Below, in pieces: positions 34,214-45,830 of a stretch of DNA of 64,000 nucleotides. This DNA comes from Isoetes taiwanensis (taxonomy: Eukaryota; Streptophyta; Lycopodiopsida; Isoetales; Isoetaceae): NCBI GenBank assembly GCA_021234155.1, contig JAJEKV010000002.1, positions 3,614,586 to 3,678,585 on the forward strand. Direction: 5' to 3'. The translations under genes were made by a program, and so were the position numbers. Position 1 is the first letter of the stretch; the number at the start of each line of letters is the position of its first letter. The notes under the pieces are model-generated. The model was not told the origin of the DNA, searched no databases, and worked only from the letters and a program-made list of their open reading frames with translations.

Positions 34214-37200
34214 GGGTGGCACGCCTTTTCAGATTTTACATTATGGCATTAAGATTTTTCATTACGGTTTATCATTAAGGTTTTGGCGGGCATTATGGCT
34301 CGGCATGCAACTATATATCCGACCTCCATCTCCTTCGACTTCCATTTCCATTCGATTCCGTTTCCATTTTCAGCTTCCGCCTTCTACTTCTTTCAATGCA
34401 TTTAATGGCGGGACCAAGACCAGCATAAACGGCCATTGGATGAATCATCCGATCCAGATCGTGGGTTCCGGACTCGACCCTTCCGAAGCATTAAAGCGGT
34501 TACGCGTGATTACGGCACCACAATGAAAATTGTGGCTCGATTTTCCCCGTGCAAATGCGGAGGTGTCTCCATCGCGAGAAATAGGAGCTTACCTTTCTCG
34601 AAAAGGTTCATGATGGGTTGATCGGGTGCATGTCAATGAAGAGCGACCGTTGGAGATGAAAATTTTTCTTTGAGACAATGAACTATGCGTGGAGTCAAGA
34701 TGCCTCCTCCTGGACACGTCTAGTGGCTTGTTGGTCTCAATAGTATCCTAGGTTTTTGCTTTCACGGCTATGTATATGAAATCCCCCGGGCTCCTTAACT
34801 TATGTTGTAAACTCCGTAAACTCTAATGTAAACTTTTGGCCGAGATGTTTTTTTTTTGTGAATGATATGTAAACTGGCCGATATGTAGACTGGCTTGGGC
34901 AGCTTGTGACGGTTCCTTTTTATGTGAATACATAATATGATATGATATGGTTTCAGACATTTTGTCTCTTGATTTCTGACTGCAACATATATTCAGGTTA
35001 GGTAGTTTGGAAGTATTGTTTAGAAGTATAGTTTGTAGGAAAAATCATGCAGTTATCATATGAAATCTCTTTTTTCTATTACTTTACAAGAAATTAAAGA
35101 TCTGTAGGTAGGGTTTAGGGTTATTCATTTGATACATCAGATCAATACAGTGCTTTACGAGCTGTGTTTAAATGTTATAACCCTTAAAATTGCTAAAAAA
35201 TGTTCATGCTTAAATCACTGTTTAAATGTCCATGTAATAATGTTCATGCTTTGCTAAAAATAATTGTATACCTCTGTTTGGTTTTCAGAAGGAAAGATAC
35301 AAGTGCAGGCAACCATAAACTTTATAAAGCATATTTTCAACCATTGTTTATGCCTTAAACAATCACAAGTAAAACCCTTAAGTAGGATCACAATCACAAG
35401 TAAAACCCTTAAGTATTTTGAACATAATGTTTAAGCAAACAGATTGTTATTGCATTCCCAGGCCAGCCTTTATGTATCAAAATCAGGCATAGAGTTTTAG
35501 GCATCCGAGTTATGCAACTTCAAACCGTAATATTATCTTAAAACGAAAGCCCTACCTCTGACATCGATCAGGTCCACGTTTTTGTCACATAAAAATTCTT
35601 GAGAACACAAGCCTCTGAGCACTAGCTCGGCATACATAATAGAACTTCTGTTCAGTTCTCTTACCTCTGTTTATTTCCATGGGATATACAGAATGGAATC
35701 GATTTAGGATTGTATTGCTTCGGCAAATAAAGGAGCAGAAGGGAACAGGGAATTTGGCAGCCGAATACAGAAGAGAGATACAGATCTAAACAAAGGATTT
35801 ATTCACAAATGGTTAGGTTTTCTGGAACAGGGCAGTTTACATAGGATCGATACCCTGTTCGTATTGAATCGTTCATATATGGCCATAAGAGAAAGAGCAA
35901 GGCTCATAATGCTTGGATGCTGCTACAAAGAAGCATGGAAAAACGAAATATGGAAGGATGCTGAAGAATAATTCCAAGATCATGTGCAACTCACGAATAT
36001 TTGGAGCCAAAATACTTAGATTTCAGTTGTTATTTTTGCTACTGTCTCCAATTGTCGCGTACAATTTTAACATGCCTGTAAGATATAGGTAACTCTGATT
36101 CTGTTGCAAGTTTCTGCAAAGTGAAGCATGATATTTGTAAATGATTTGCTTGCAGCTACATTCTTTGGGTTTCCATTATGGATATCATGTACATGACTTG
36201 CTTGCAGCTATTTAATTTGGTTTGCATTGTGGATTTGCATATCCACATAAAGCTGATGTGCATCTTGAAAAAATAACAATACCATGGTCCAACTCCTTTT
36301 ATACAAGTCCACCATAGAATATAGTAGGATTTGGTTGCCTTTCAAGCTAATTTATAAGAAATGGAAGACGAGGGTCAGATGTGCCAAGGCATGTCCATAT
36401 CTCAATGCACCTTATGAACCCAAATGTATTTGTAGCTAATAACAGGTCAGATTTATTCTACTCTCAGCCATTAGCAGATCGTTCTTATGATACTCATGTA
36501 ATGAGTCTTAGACTGGGCTTTAGAACATCCACAATCTCATGATTTCATTCTTACAGGGATCATTGCACTACGAGGCTGAAAGTATTGAAGTATAGCTTAG
36601 TTTTATATTTATTAGTACGGTTGAGAACTATAAAAAGATGTAAATATAGTATCTTTGCCATTTGCAAGGATCTTGGCAGTCATGCAAAAGCAAGTGTGTG
36701 CAAATAATTCGGCATACTTCTATATGTCACTCTAAGATGGCATGGCTTTCTGCACGCAAGCCTCCAAGCCTCCATGTAAATTGGCTCAGATTGAATGGAT
36801 TCCAAATTATGTGACAAAATGGGCTATGCAAACGAACAAATGCAAAATCCAAGAGCAATAATTATCGGGTTAGACTGTATTTTCATCAAATTGATACTTT
36901 GAAAATGACAAAGAAATGTTCTATTTTCTATTGTGAATAATGGATGATGCTTGCCATTAGAATGAGAAACAAAAAGTAGTGTTGCGCTATATATTATGAT
37001 CTGGGAAGGGCTGGGAAGGGCTATTATTACTGAACAGTTGATGGACAATAGTTAAAAGGTTTTATGTCTATCTAGCTAATTCAATGGTGGTTATTATGTT
37101 ATTGTGGGTTGTTTATGAATATTGTGTAGGAAAGTTAATACAAGTCTACTTCATATGGTTAGAGTTCTAAATAACATTGATGCATAAGGGTTGCAAATGA

Positions 37201-37655
37201 TTGGGTTTGGTTGGCTGATATGGATGCTAAAAATATGGCCTATTTTGAAAGTTCAACAAGTAGTCTGACTTGGAACAAGAATTTACCCTTTTCATTGTTA
37301 ATATAAGCTTATAGAATAACCAACAACTTCTCAGAAAATTGTTTCATATATTAAGGCAACTTCTCATAAAATTGTCTATGTATTAAGGGCGAGCAAAGTC
37401 TGCCCACTTGGGGCACAAAATGACCAAAGAAAAACAAACCAACTTTTGTATATAGGCCATGGAAATGAAGACTTGGTTAGTTTCTTCCTTTTAGAAATGG
37501 TCTATTAAATTACATATCTTAATGCCACTATAAATGCCCCTTCACATGAATAGATGTCTCACACATCTAAATAACAAACAAGGTAACTTTTGCATCTTGA
37601 ATTCAACCTCAACACGCACCCTACTATGCACATCCTATTACACACTATTATTCCA
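34214..37655. other. AT-rich DNA, no confirmed gene
   Basis: 34214-34620 is less AT-rich and open in more than one frame (34212-34526, 34436-34621) without a recognisable domain. 34800-37600 is AT-rich with scattered short repeats ('cacaagtaaaacccttaagta' twice near 35365-35415). It could contain introns of a plus-strand gene ending at 37743, but no exon chain could be supported. Confidence 0.35.
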
Positions 37656-37660
37656 GTTTA

Positions 37661-37743
37661 CAAATGATCTTGCAAAAGCTTTGAAAGATGAAAAACATCT
37701 AGTCTTAAGAGCAGTTCAAGAAAAACTCTTAGAGGATAAGTAG
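37661..37743 (+). CDS. Possible terminal exon of an unrecognised gene
   Basis: After a good acceptor (ttattccag, ending about 37660) a short open stretch reads FTNDLAKALKDEKHLVLRAV and then stops at TAG (37741-37743). The segment is a charged amphipathic helix, protein-like, and unlike the AT-rich surroundings. Upstream exons were not found, and no family was recognised. It may be the last exon of a host gene whose downstream region is interrupted by element B. Confidence 0.25.
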
Positions 37744-37814
37744 CGACACCTTCCCAGTTTGGAGCATGGCTAGCCTATCATTGAAATGTTCCCAACTTAT
37801 ACCCAGCAACGCTT

Positions 37815-37967
37815 GTAAAATTATCCAGTAAGTATGTATGTCAATCATCAAATGTAATCGAGGGCTCAGATTGTGCCACGTGGCATGCGAAGTGTACTTT
37901 TTTAATGCCAAAAGGTGCTATAGGCACTCCTCGAAAAAGCGCCTGTACGTTTGGAAGCAGCGTGGGG
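37815..37967. repeat. Inverted repeat pair, right copy
   Basis: Reverse complement of 32921-33065. The two copies face each other and bracket 4.7 kb. They could be ends of one transposon or two independent copies of one miniature element. No matching target duplication was found at the outer borders. The palindrome gccacgtggc (about 37874) lies in this copy. Confidence 0.7.
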
Positions 37968-38163
37968 AAGATATGCGGCAGAACCCTAGCCCACGTGATC
38001 CATCCCCTGCCCTTCTTATTGTGTTGTAATTACCTTCTCCTTGGTGGACGGCTACCATAGCCATCATCTGCGCTAAATCCTCTGCTTGGAGTTGCTACTA
38101 GAACCCTCAATTTAGAGTATTGTTTGTGTGGAGCAGCCTCCTCCTCTTTGTCGACAAAAATCT

Positions 38164-39641
38164 TGTGACGTTCGGCCTGATATCTACGGTCCCGGGGCGG
38201 TATCTCGCATCTTTACTGCCACCGCTGCATATCGCCAGTCCCAATCGGCGGTAATGCCGACGTGTACCAAGCAAGGGCCCTAGAGGGGCGACTTGCAATG
38301 GTCTTACACTTAGCAATGTCGCGACTTTTAGACCTTTAACCCATTAAAAGGTAGACCAAGGGTCATGGAAACCCTAAACCTAGCGATAGCCTACATAAGG
38401 CACCAAACCCTAACTTTCCCTTTTTAAGCCCACGAGACCTTAGAAGCTCCGGTCGCGCTGAGGAGGCAATTCCAACTCCACGATCTGCCCGTGCCTGGCT
38501 TGTCGGATCATCCTTCCGAACCACATCCTCGGAAGCGAACGAACATGGACGCCTCGGATGAGAGAGTGAACCAGGGATCGTGCATTGATTGAATAGCCTA
38601 AACCTTATTCCCAGCCTTTGAACCAGGTAGGTTGAGCCTATTAAATCACCCTTAGTAGCCAAGCAGATCCCGAGATTGACTCTAACCAAAGAACCTAACT
38701 CTATGAATTAGATTAGTTCTTATTACTTATGTTGATATGATGGGCCGGATGTGATACGTGGACTCATTGTATTGGGAAGGAGGGTAGAGACTTAAAGCTT
38801 AGTAGATGATGCTCCTAGCTAGTCCCTCTTAGTGCATTACTAGAATTAGGCCCGTGTACAAGAACCCCACCTGGTTGTGGGTGAAGGGGGCAGACCGCTT
38901 AGAATGAGGTTCGTGTTCGACCCTTGGCCCATCCCCTCGGGTGTGTAAGGAACCTGGGGATGAGTGACTAGGTCTAATGGCTTGCCACCGAGTGTGGGTA
39001 AGGCATGGGCTCGACACCCTGGGGTGGAGTTCACCTTCCGGTTGGTTAAGTCGAATAAGGGCGGTGGCCCTCTAGTCACCTTGGGTCAGCATGGAGATCT
39101 CTGGTGGGAGTGATCCCTACCCCCCCATCCGGCGGGGAGATGCAACCCGGGAATAGCCCCTTTGGCTATGCATCCCGGCGAGCTTCTGATCAGTCCCAAC
39201 ACTTTTCAACCTACTACGCAAAGTGTGTGCACGGGGGGCGGATGGAGTGGACAACCCTAAGCCATGTTCTTATGCCCGGCCCAATCCATTGTCATGATTA
39301 AATGCGAAGATCCTCCGGAGACCCAAGCTTGTCGGTCATCCCCAGAGTCCGAGCCTTGGGTAGGAACTTCCTTTGTATGGTGCTGATTTTTGTCTATGCG
39401 GATGTTGATGTGCCACCCTTGAGGTGGATATATGATGTTATGTTCTTGGCGTGTATGTTTACGCTTCGCGACTAGGTAGGCCCCGAGGGAGAGGGGCAAA
39501 TGACCCTTAACTCTTCCCACTGTGGACTCGGGCGGTCCGCGATGATATGTGGAGGGCCACAGATCGGTATGGAGCTGGTACGGGGGATGAACTCCTGTTT
39601 GTATACGGTGCGGGCATTGTATATGAGTAGGGGACGTCACA
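38164..39641 (+). repeat. 5' LTR of element B
   Basis: 1478 bp from tgtgacgttcgg to gacgtcaca. It matches the 3' LTR (49357 onward, and from about 52263 after the LINE) along its length. Examples are 'ggaaaccctaaacctagcga' and 'tgatgggccggatgt', with scattered substitutions, so the insertion is not recent. It should hold promoter and polyadenylation signals; none was assigned with confidence. Confidence 0.9.
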
Positions 39642-39642
39642 G

Positions 39643-39655
39643 TGGTATCAGAGCA
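39643..39655 (+). promoter_or_regulatory. Primer binding site for initiator tRNA-Met
   Basis: tggtatcagagca begins two bases after the 5' LTR end. This is the complement of the 3' end of plant initiator tRNA-Met, used to prime minus-strand synthesis in most plant LTR retrotransposons. Confidence 0.92.
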
Positions 39656-40580
39656 ATGTTCCTGGAGACCAAGAGCAAAGCACTGGCCATGCTCCCAATA
39701 GTACTAACTTGATAGGATCCTCAAACCTCGAAAAAGTGGGAAAAAAATTTTCTCATTTTTTTTAGTATGTGCTAAGCTAGTAACAGTTAAGTGATTAGTT
39801 AGAATTAGTTAGAATAGTATGTTTAAATCACGTAAATTAGTTAAAAATGTACAATATCTCACACGTCGCGCCTGGTCAAGGAACTGAACTTTAGTTAGAG
39901 CGCCTGGTCAAGGAACTGAACTTTAGTTAGAATAGTATGTTTAAATCACGTAAATTAGTTAAAATGTACAATAGCTCACACGTTAACCGCTTTGGTCAAG
40001 GAACCAACTTTAGTTTTTCTCACACGCGTTCTTTGGTCATGGGCCCGAACTTTAGTTTTTTTCTCACCGCGTTAGCTGGTCAAAGAACTGAACTTTAGTT
40101 TTTGAGCAGAGCGCTACCTGTGAGACATTGGTCCTAAAACACATTTTAGAAAAGTAACATGATAACTCCTAAAACTAGCTTTTCAATCTATTTGAACCTC
40201 ATCTTAAAAGGATTCCCACAGTAGCGGGAATTGAACCTTCCACCCACAGCGTTGAACCCCCCAAACCCCCCCGTGCCAACCACTGAGGGCGGACATCGTT
40301 TACATTTAAAATTTGATTGTTAATTAAATTTAAGCTTTAATAATGTTAGATAATATTAATGGCCAAGCCTTAGACTTAAAACCATGAGGTTAGAAAGGTC
40401 TAAATTAAGCCATGTAATAGGATAATGTGTTTTAGGCCATCCAAAAGGGTAGCTTGTAATTTGACCCAGAATTGGCCATCTATAAATAGACCTAGGACCC
40501 CACCCCTCATTTGTAGATTCCCTGTTTAGAAATTGCTCCGCATTTCGAAGCGATTTTAGGGCGCCCGACCTCCGATCGAC

Positions 40581-41043
40581 ATGGCGCGCACCAAACAGAC
40601 TGCTCGACTTCCTCGACAAAGCAAAACACCGCCAAGGAGGCGAAGAAAACAAGGAAGCGGAAGGGCAAAGGCGGAGGAGCCCAGCGAGAGAGCGAAGAAG
40701 ATCCCGAACGTCAAAGTAGTCATCAAGGAACGGCCACCAACCAGCCACCCCGGAAGTAGGGATCCCAGATCAACGAAAGCACTAAAAGGAAGAGGACATT
40801 GGATCTCCGGATTCAATGGATGAAGAGACCCAAGAAGCGTTATCTGGCCAGATAGAGCGGGAGATACAAGAAGAGGAGAGGCGAAACGAGCGGGGAGACC
40901 AAGGTTCAAGAAGCGGCGAGCGAAGCGTGGCCCAACATTTTGAAGACTCAACGGCCGCCACGGTTCATGCGAAGACGGTGACACTAATGAAGGACATGCA
41001 GCTTGCCGGTGCATCAAAGGAGATTCTCGATAAAATTTTGTAA
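40581..41043 (+). pseudogene. gag-position ORF beginning with the histone H3 tail
   Basis: The first substantial ORF after the primer site (940 bp downstream). Its first nine residues are MARTKQTAR, identical to the start of histone H3 including lysine 4. The rest is not histone: a strongly basic segment with RRRRKQ and SERAKK, then a Pro/Arg part. The frame stops at about 40823. A second frame (40816-41043, MDEETQEALSG…) carries on with an acidic, helical part, so one frameshift near 40740-40785 probably broke a single protein. The position suggests a Gag-like protein, although no Gag fold or zinc knuckle is visible. A chromatin-related role is inference. Confidence 0.55.
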
Positions 41044-41544
41044 ATGATGGAAATTTTTTGAGTTTTAGACTAAAATAACGTGTAATCTTACTTAATTAAG
41101 TTGAGTTAGTAAGTTCCATCTTTTGTTCCCTATCTGTGTGAGACCTCCAAACTTTGAACCTCCATAACTTGAGCTACAAAGCTCCAAATCACCTGAAATT
41201 TGTTGCAATAGGACCGTTAGACAGCCTAGAATCCATTTACGACATCAAATTAGGCTAGAAATGTCAAACCCCAGTTCAAAATGACCAAAAATGCTCAAAC
41301 CCTTGAATTGTTTTTCCAAACTGTGGTTTGTTTGTAAATAGAAGCATACCCCATTAGTGCCTTGCAGGTATTGCTCTCGGCTCGAAGCTGATGCTTTACT
41401 CCTAGATAGAAGTGCCCAAGAACACCCCTTTGTTATAGTCATCTAGACCTCAGCATAGCAACCCAAGTCCAACTGTTGGTACATCACCTCTGCTCATGCC
41501 AAAGGCATAAACCTTGACCTAATTCTGTGTCCTTCTAATAGAGT
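41044..41544 (+). other. Non-coding gap in element B
   Basis: No coding capacity was seen between the gag-position ORF and the next remnant. It is probably degraded internal sequence. Confidence 0.4.
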
Positions 41545-42269
41545 TTGACTTATATAGCCGCCACATTGACACTCCCTATTGCCAGGGTACTTAGAAAGGA
41601 GCTAGAGTCTAGAGCTGCCCAAGTCACTCCATGTGTAGAGATTGGACTCCCCCAAACCAACTTTGCTAGGACCTTAGAGTATGCCTCAAACATCATGGAG
41701 ATCTTGCAAAACAACCCTCATGTCATGCCATACCACACGTCCTAATGTCCATAGACTTGGAGATTATAGATATGTCTCCAATAATGCTGCTCGAGCCATC
41801 TTGCTTGCTTATAGAGCCCAAAATGTTGTAGGAGAGCCCTTCAAGTAGACCCTTAGACTCTAGAATATCTGGCGTTACTTTAGAAGGGCGGGGCGAGCCC
41901 TGAAAGAGCTAGAGCATAACTCCTTGAAGACATCAAGGTCCTAGCCAATCTACAAACAGATAAGGAGAGGAGACCGAAAAGACAGACCCAAGAGAGGGAA
42001 GTACAACGACAAATACCTCAATCGACAAACGAGGAGAACAAGACACCATCGGCCTATCATCAATCTTCATCAAATGGGAAGAATATTTGGTAACCAACGG
42101 CATCAAGAATTTTCTAGATGTCAACCTCCCGGCTACCACGTCCACGAGCTCACATCAGAAAGAGGATCTCGACGCCTTCACCAACACAAGTTTCAAATGG
42201 AAGAACGCAAGGCAGCAAAACCGAAGAATCAAACGCGATAGGAGGAGGGGAAACCCTAAAGGAGTATAA
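41545..42269 (+). pseudogene. Degraded internal ORFs of element B
   Basis: Coding-like blocks in changing frames. 41545-41745 contains VLRKELESRAAQV and FARTLEYASNIMEIL. About 41745-41860 contains YRYVSNNAARAILLAYRAQN. 42000-42269 contains IKWEEYLVTNGIKNFLDVNL and an Arg/Lys-rich end. Helical and charged, they could be the capsid part of Gag. No protease, reverse transcriptase or integrase motif was found. Stops occur between blocks. Confidence 0.4.
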
Positions 42270-45200
42270 ACATTTAGGTAGATCTTCGTAGTTGTTTTGG
42301 AAAAGTGGATGAATTAAAATCCCAATGTAAATGCGTATATGTCTATTGTATATCTCGGGCATTCACAGATATAGTGGAGAAACATGAGTTTACAGTCAGG
42401 TTTTACGGATTTAATGCTCAGATCTGGAAGCTCCTTCACTTCGACTATCAAATGAGGAAGCAAGGAAGCACAACTATAACCCAAGATCCAAATGGAAGAC
42501 CAAGTACGAGGGAGAAATGACCAGAGGCCAAGACACTTCCGGAAGTGCCCTCAAGTAGAAGACCGCTCGTCCACCCAATATCAGAACAAGAGACAACACC
42601 GGTCATGTCAAGATCATCAGCGCTGCACCAGGACATCGTCAGGACACATCACTACCTCTTGTGGCAACGGCAACACTTGATGAACTTATGACACGAGTGG
42701 CCTCAACAATAGAAGGAGGAACGACCCGACATCAACGAGCCAACTAAGAAGACAACATCTCGACGACCATAATTCCACCTTGTGGTAATATAGGGTGATG
42801 CGCTATGACACGTGTATTAGATGGAGAGGCACGTCTGAAAACCAATACTAACGAGGAGATATGCCTTCAACAACTAGGTGATGGCTTCGGGTACTCCTAC
42901 CGATAATTAGAAGAGAAGAAGCCGATCATATCTCCGACATGTGGCACATCAAATGCCCGAGGTAGAAGCATTCGACACCTTAACGACAAGGATAACAAGC
43001 CGAAACACCTTCGGCAAAAAGAGAGTTCAAGATAATAGCTAGGCTATCCAACGACAAGAAGTATATTTAAAGGCGGTACTTCTTCAACTCAAGGGTCAAG
43101 CTGCACGGATATAAGGATCCATCATCCCTAACAATATAGCCAGGCCAGGAGGAGAGCCATGATGCTTTACTTGACAGAGAGACCGATTATGCATAGAGGG
43201 ACAAAAGTCGAAGAACTGAAAGCCGGAGAAGTGCTAGCAAACTTCTTCCCACGAGCTCCCTAGAGGCAGCGGGAGGATCAAAAACCGACGACAAGCATCA
43301 AAGCCACCGAAGGTACCTCAAGACAAGAAGACGGCATAGCATGGAACGTGACAACGCCCAAGCCATGTGATCGAGGGGATCAAACAAGGAAGTTTGGGCT
43401 TCGATGGAGAAGCATCTAGCGAGGCGAGCGATGACTTGCACGCCGGACTTGCATGCAACTTGGTGAACCCAGGATGGGCGATTCAAAGAACAAGCTGCAG
43501 AAGAGAACAACTCCAGAGGAGTATAGCCAAAGGAATCGCCGCGACCTCAAGAGACGCCTTCAAATAGCTTCAGGTATCATGAAAGGGGGGAACAGTTACC
43601 GCCCGAAAACAGGATTAGGAAGCAGACCGAAATGTCAAAGCATCAACGACCGGCACACCGTTAGTTAGAATGTGATGCAAAGCGTGTTGTGCCATAGCCG
43701 ACAAACATCAGAGGGCCCAGGTATATCAACAAACTACCCCGGAGTACGAGCCAACGTACAAATAGGAGGATATAGATCGTCAACACCATTGCACCGGGAG
43801 GAACACCGATGACATTGCCAAGGAGTAGGCGTGCAACTCGAAGGGAGGCACAAGGGGGACCTAATAGCTCTAGTAGTAATTGTAATTATGTAAGCTATAT
43901 GCTTTGCATATATAGTTCCCTTAATTCTCCTCCCCATAGCATAACAGATCAAAGGAAGAGATGTCAGGCAATTTGCAGGGGTGAAGCAATCAACATCCTC
44001 AACACTCTTCGAGCAACACGATAACGACAAAGAGGACTCGGCGATGAGACATCGATGGAGTCGAAGAAACAATATCGGATCTGAGTCGTTAAGCGCCCAA
44101 GACAAAGAGTTCAAGATAAAAGGCCTTTTTTTCAACGGCGCCACCTTCAGGCTTTTGAAAAGCGGCATGGAAGATTTCAAGTGATCAACTACACCAGCAA
44201 GCCACCAGCAATGAGAGGCTTCTAACGAACAAAGTCAACCTCTACATCAAAGAGGATCCACCGTCAAGGAGACTGAAGTATCGAGCGACTCGGAAGAACG
44301 TTACCTTGCTATTTCAAGCAGGCAACGAGTGGATGAGCTTCTAGCAAGCTCAAGCATCTAAGGCCATGGGGCCTAGTAGGTTAAATGTAGGGATGGTAAC
44401 ATCCATATTGGGATTAGAAGGCATTGTTAGATATTCTCGCCGAAAGGATTGCCCCTATATTGAGCTAAAAGCGTCAAGTATTGGGAAGAAGCATAGGAGT
44501 AACTAAAATTATACACGATTATTAACGGACATCCAACATATTGAAACCACTTGGTGAGATTGATCACCTACATTGAAGAAGGAATCATTACTAGGATAAT
44601 TGTTGACCATGTATAAATCTAGTACCTCCAAAAGAATAATCCAACCGAAAGAAAAGAAGTAATCTAACAAGTCCGGCCAACTTGTTACGATGACATCAAT
44701 TCGATTGGTAGGAATATTCCAAGAATTTAAATGAAAGGGGGAATCTCTAGAATATAAAAGAATAATACATGTAAGGTACATCTAAAATAAGAATTATCAA
44801 ATAGTCTTTTGAGTCAAAAGGAATTGTCATGATGACAAAACCTTGTGGTTTGGAATCGTTCTAACTAAGTAGGTAACCCATAACTATATTAAAATAGATT
44901 ATATATGTTAGCTAAGGCTAGTAAATTAATGTGCTAAGTAAGAAGCATATAACCTCTTAAGGGGAGAGAATAGATATGACGTTGTGTACAACGTTATTGA
45001 AGGGGAGCAGGACCATTTTCTTTTCGAAGAAAGTGGGAGGGCTCAATCTTATGATTGAGCGTACTTGCATCCGGGTGACCGACCAGTAGAATAGAGTTCA
45101 CTCCGGCAATGGCGAATCGAATAGAGCGTAAGCTAGATAGACACCTTAGTGCTCGGGGAGGCCTTCAACGTGCGAGACCGACGTAGTAGCTAACTACACC

Positions 45201-45669
45201 AATGAATGGAGCAAAACTATGGGAACAGCATAGCGACCAAGTCATCTCAAATTACCGGCCTTGGCTCAATGGGTGGATGCATTCTAGCCTTAGGTAAAAA
45301 GTGCGCATGCATTATAAGCTTTAATGTATCTTATAGATAAGTTAAATATAGATCCTAATAATTGCATAGAATCTCTTGCATTATATGTATCATCACGGAG
45401 AATAAGTTAAATAACAACGATAATGTGAGGTAGCATGTTAATTAATCCTTCATAAAGGATGCAATTCCTTCAAGGATAGCCATATGACCTCGGGGTCCTT
45501 ATAAATATAGATAGAAAATAGAATTCCAGATATACTTAAGTGCATCTTAGGGGATATACTTCCAAGGGTAAAGCGGGACCCAAGGAAGAGAATAAAAACA
45601 CATCTAATTCTTGTGTATGATAAATAAAACCTTCTCTATGTAACAATAGGTCTAAAATCAGGGTTATTG
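42270..45669 (+). other. Internal region of element B, no intact gene
   Basis: Scattered short plus-strand ORFs (42305-42520, 43367-43668, 43981-44184) are polar and protein-like but unrecognised. The one at 43981 ends KIKGLFFNGATFRLLKSG. No YVDD-type polymerase motif and no His-His-Cys-Cys integrase finger was found on the plus strand. From about 44200 to 45669 the text is non-coding. Confidence 0.4.
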
Positions 45670-45830
45670 TTTAAATAATCGCGATCTAAAAGTCGTTAAA
45701 TATTGTAAAGATTAGAGTAAATGTAATTGTACTATCGGAAGTAAGGTATCCGGTACTATGATAATGTTAATTCATAAATATTACCTTAGAGTAAATGTTA
45801 ATCACATGCATTAAAGAAGCCAGCAAAAAT
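45670..45830 (+). repeat. Segment shared with element A
   Basis: Near-identical to positions 1-145 of the window ('aaataatcgcgatctaaaag', 'tatgataatgttaattcata', 'acatgcattaaag'). It marks where the internal 3' regions of A and B align. The next 2.9 kb of B is absent from A. Confidence 0.75.

Noticed and set aside
32921-37967. A single complete transposon with 150-bp inverted ends
   Set aside because: No target duplication of any length was found at the outer borders and no transposase lies between, so only the repeat pair is reported.
40205-40290. A functional tRNA gene on the minus strand
   Set aside because: The A- and B-box-like motifs are present, but no acceptor stem, anticodon arm or proper T arm can be folded. 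Kept only as a tRNA-like remnant.
40581-40823. A histone H3 gene or pseudogene
   Set aside because: Only the first nine residues match. What follows lacks the H3 sequence and globular domain, and the ORF sits at the gag position of an LTR element.
40356-41017. Two long minus-strand ORFs opposite the H3-like ORF
   Set aside because: They are antisense shadows of the GC-rich gag-position region, overlap each other in different frames and have no family features.
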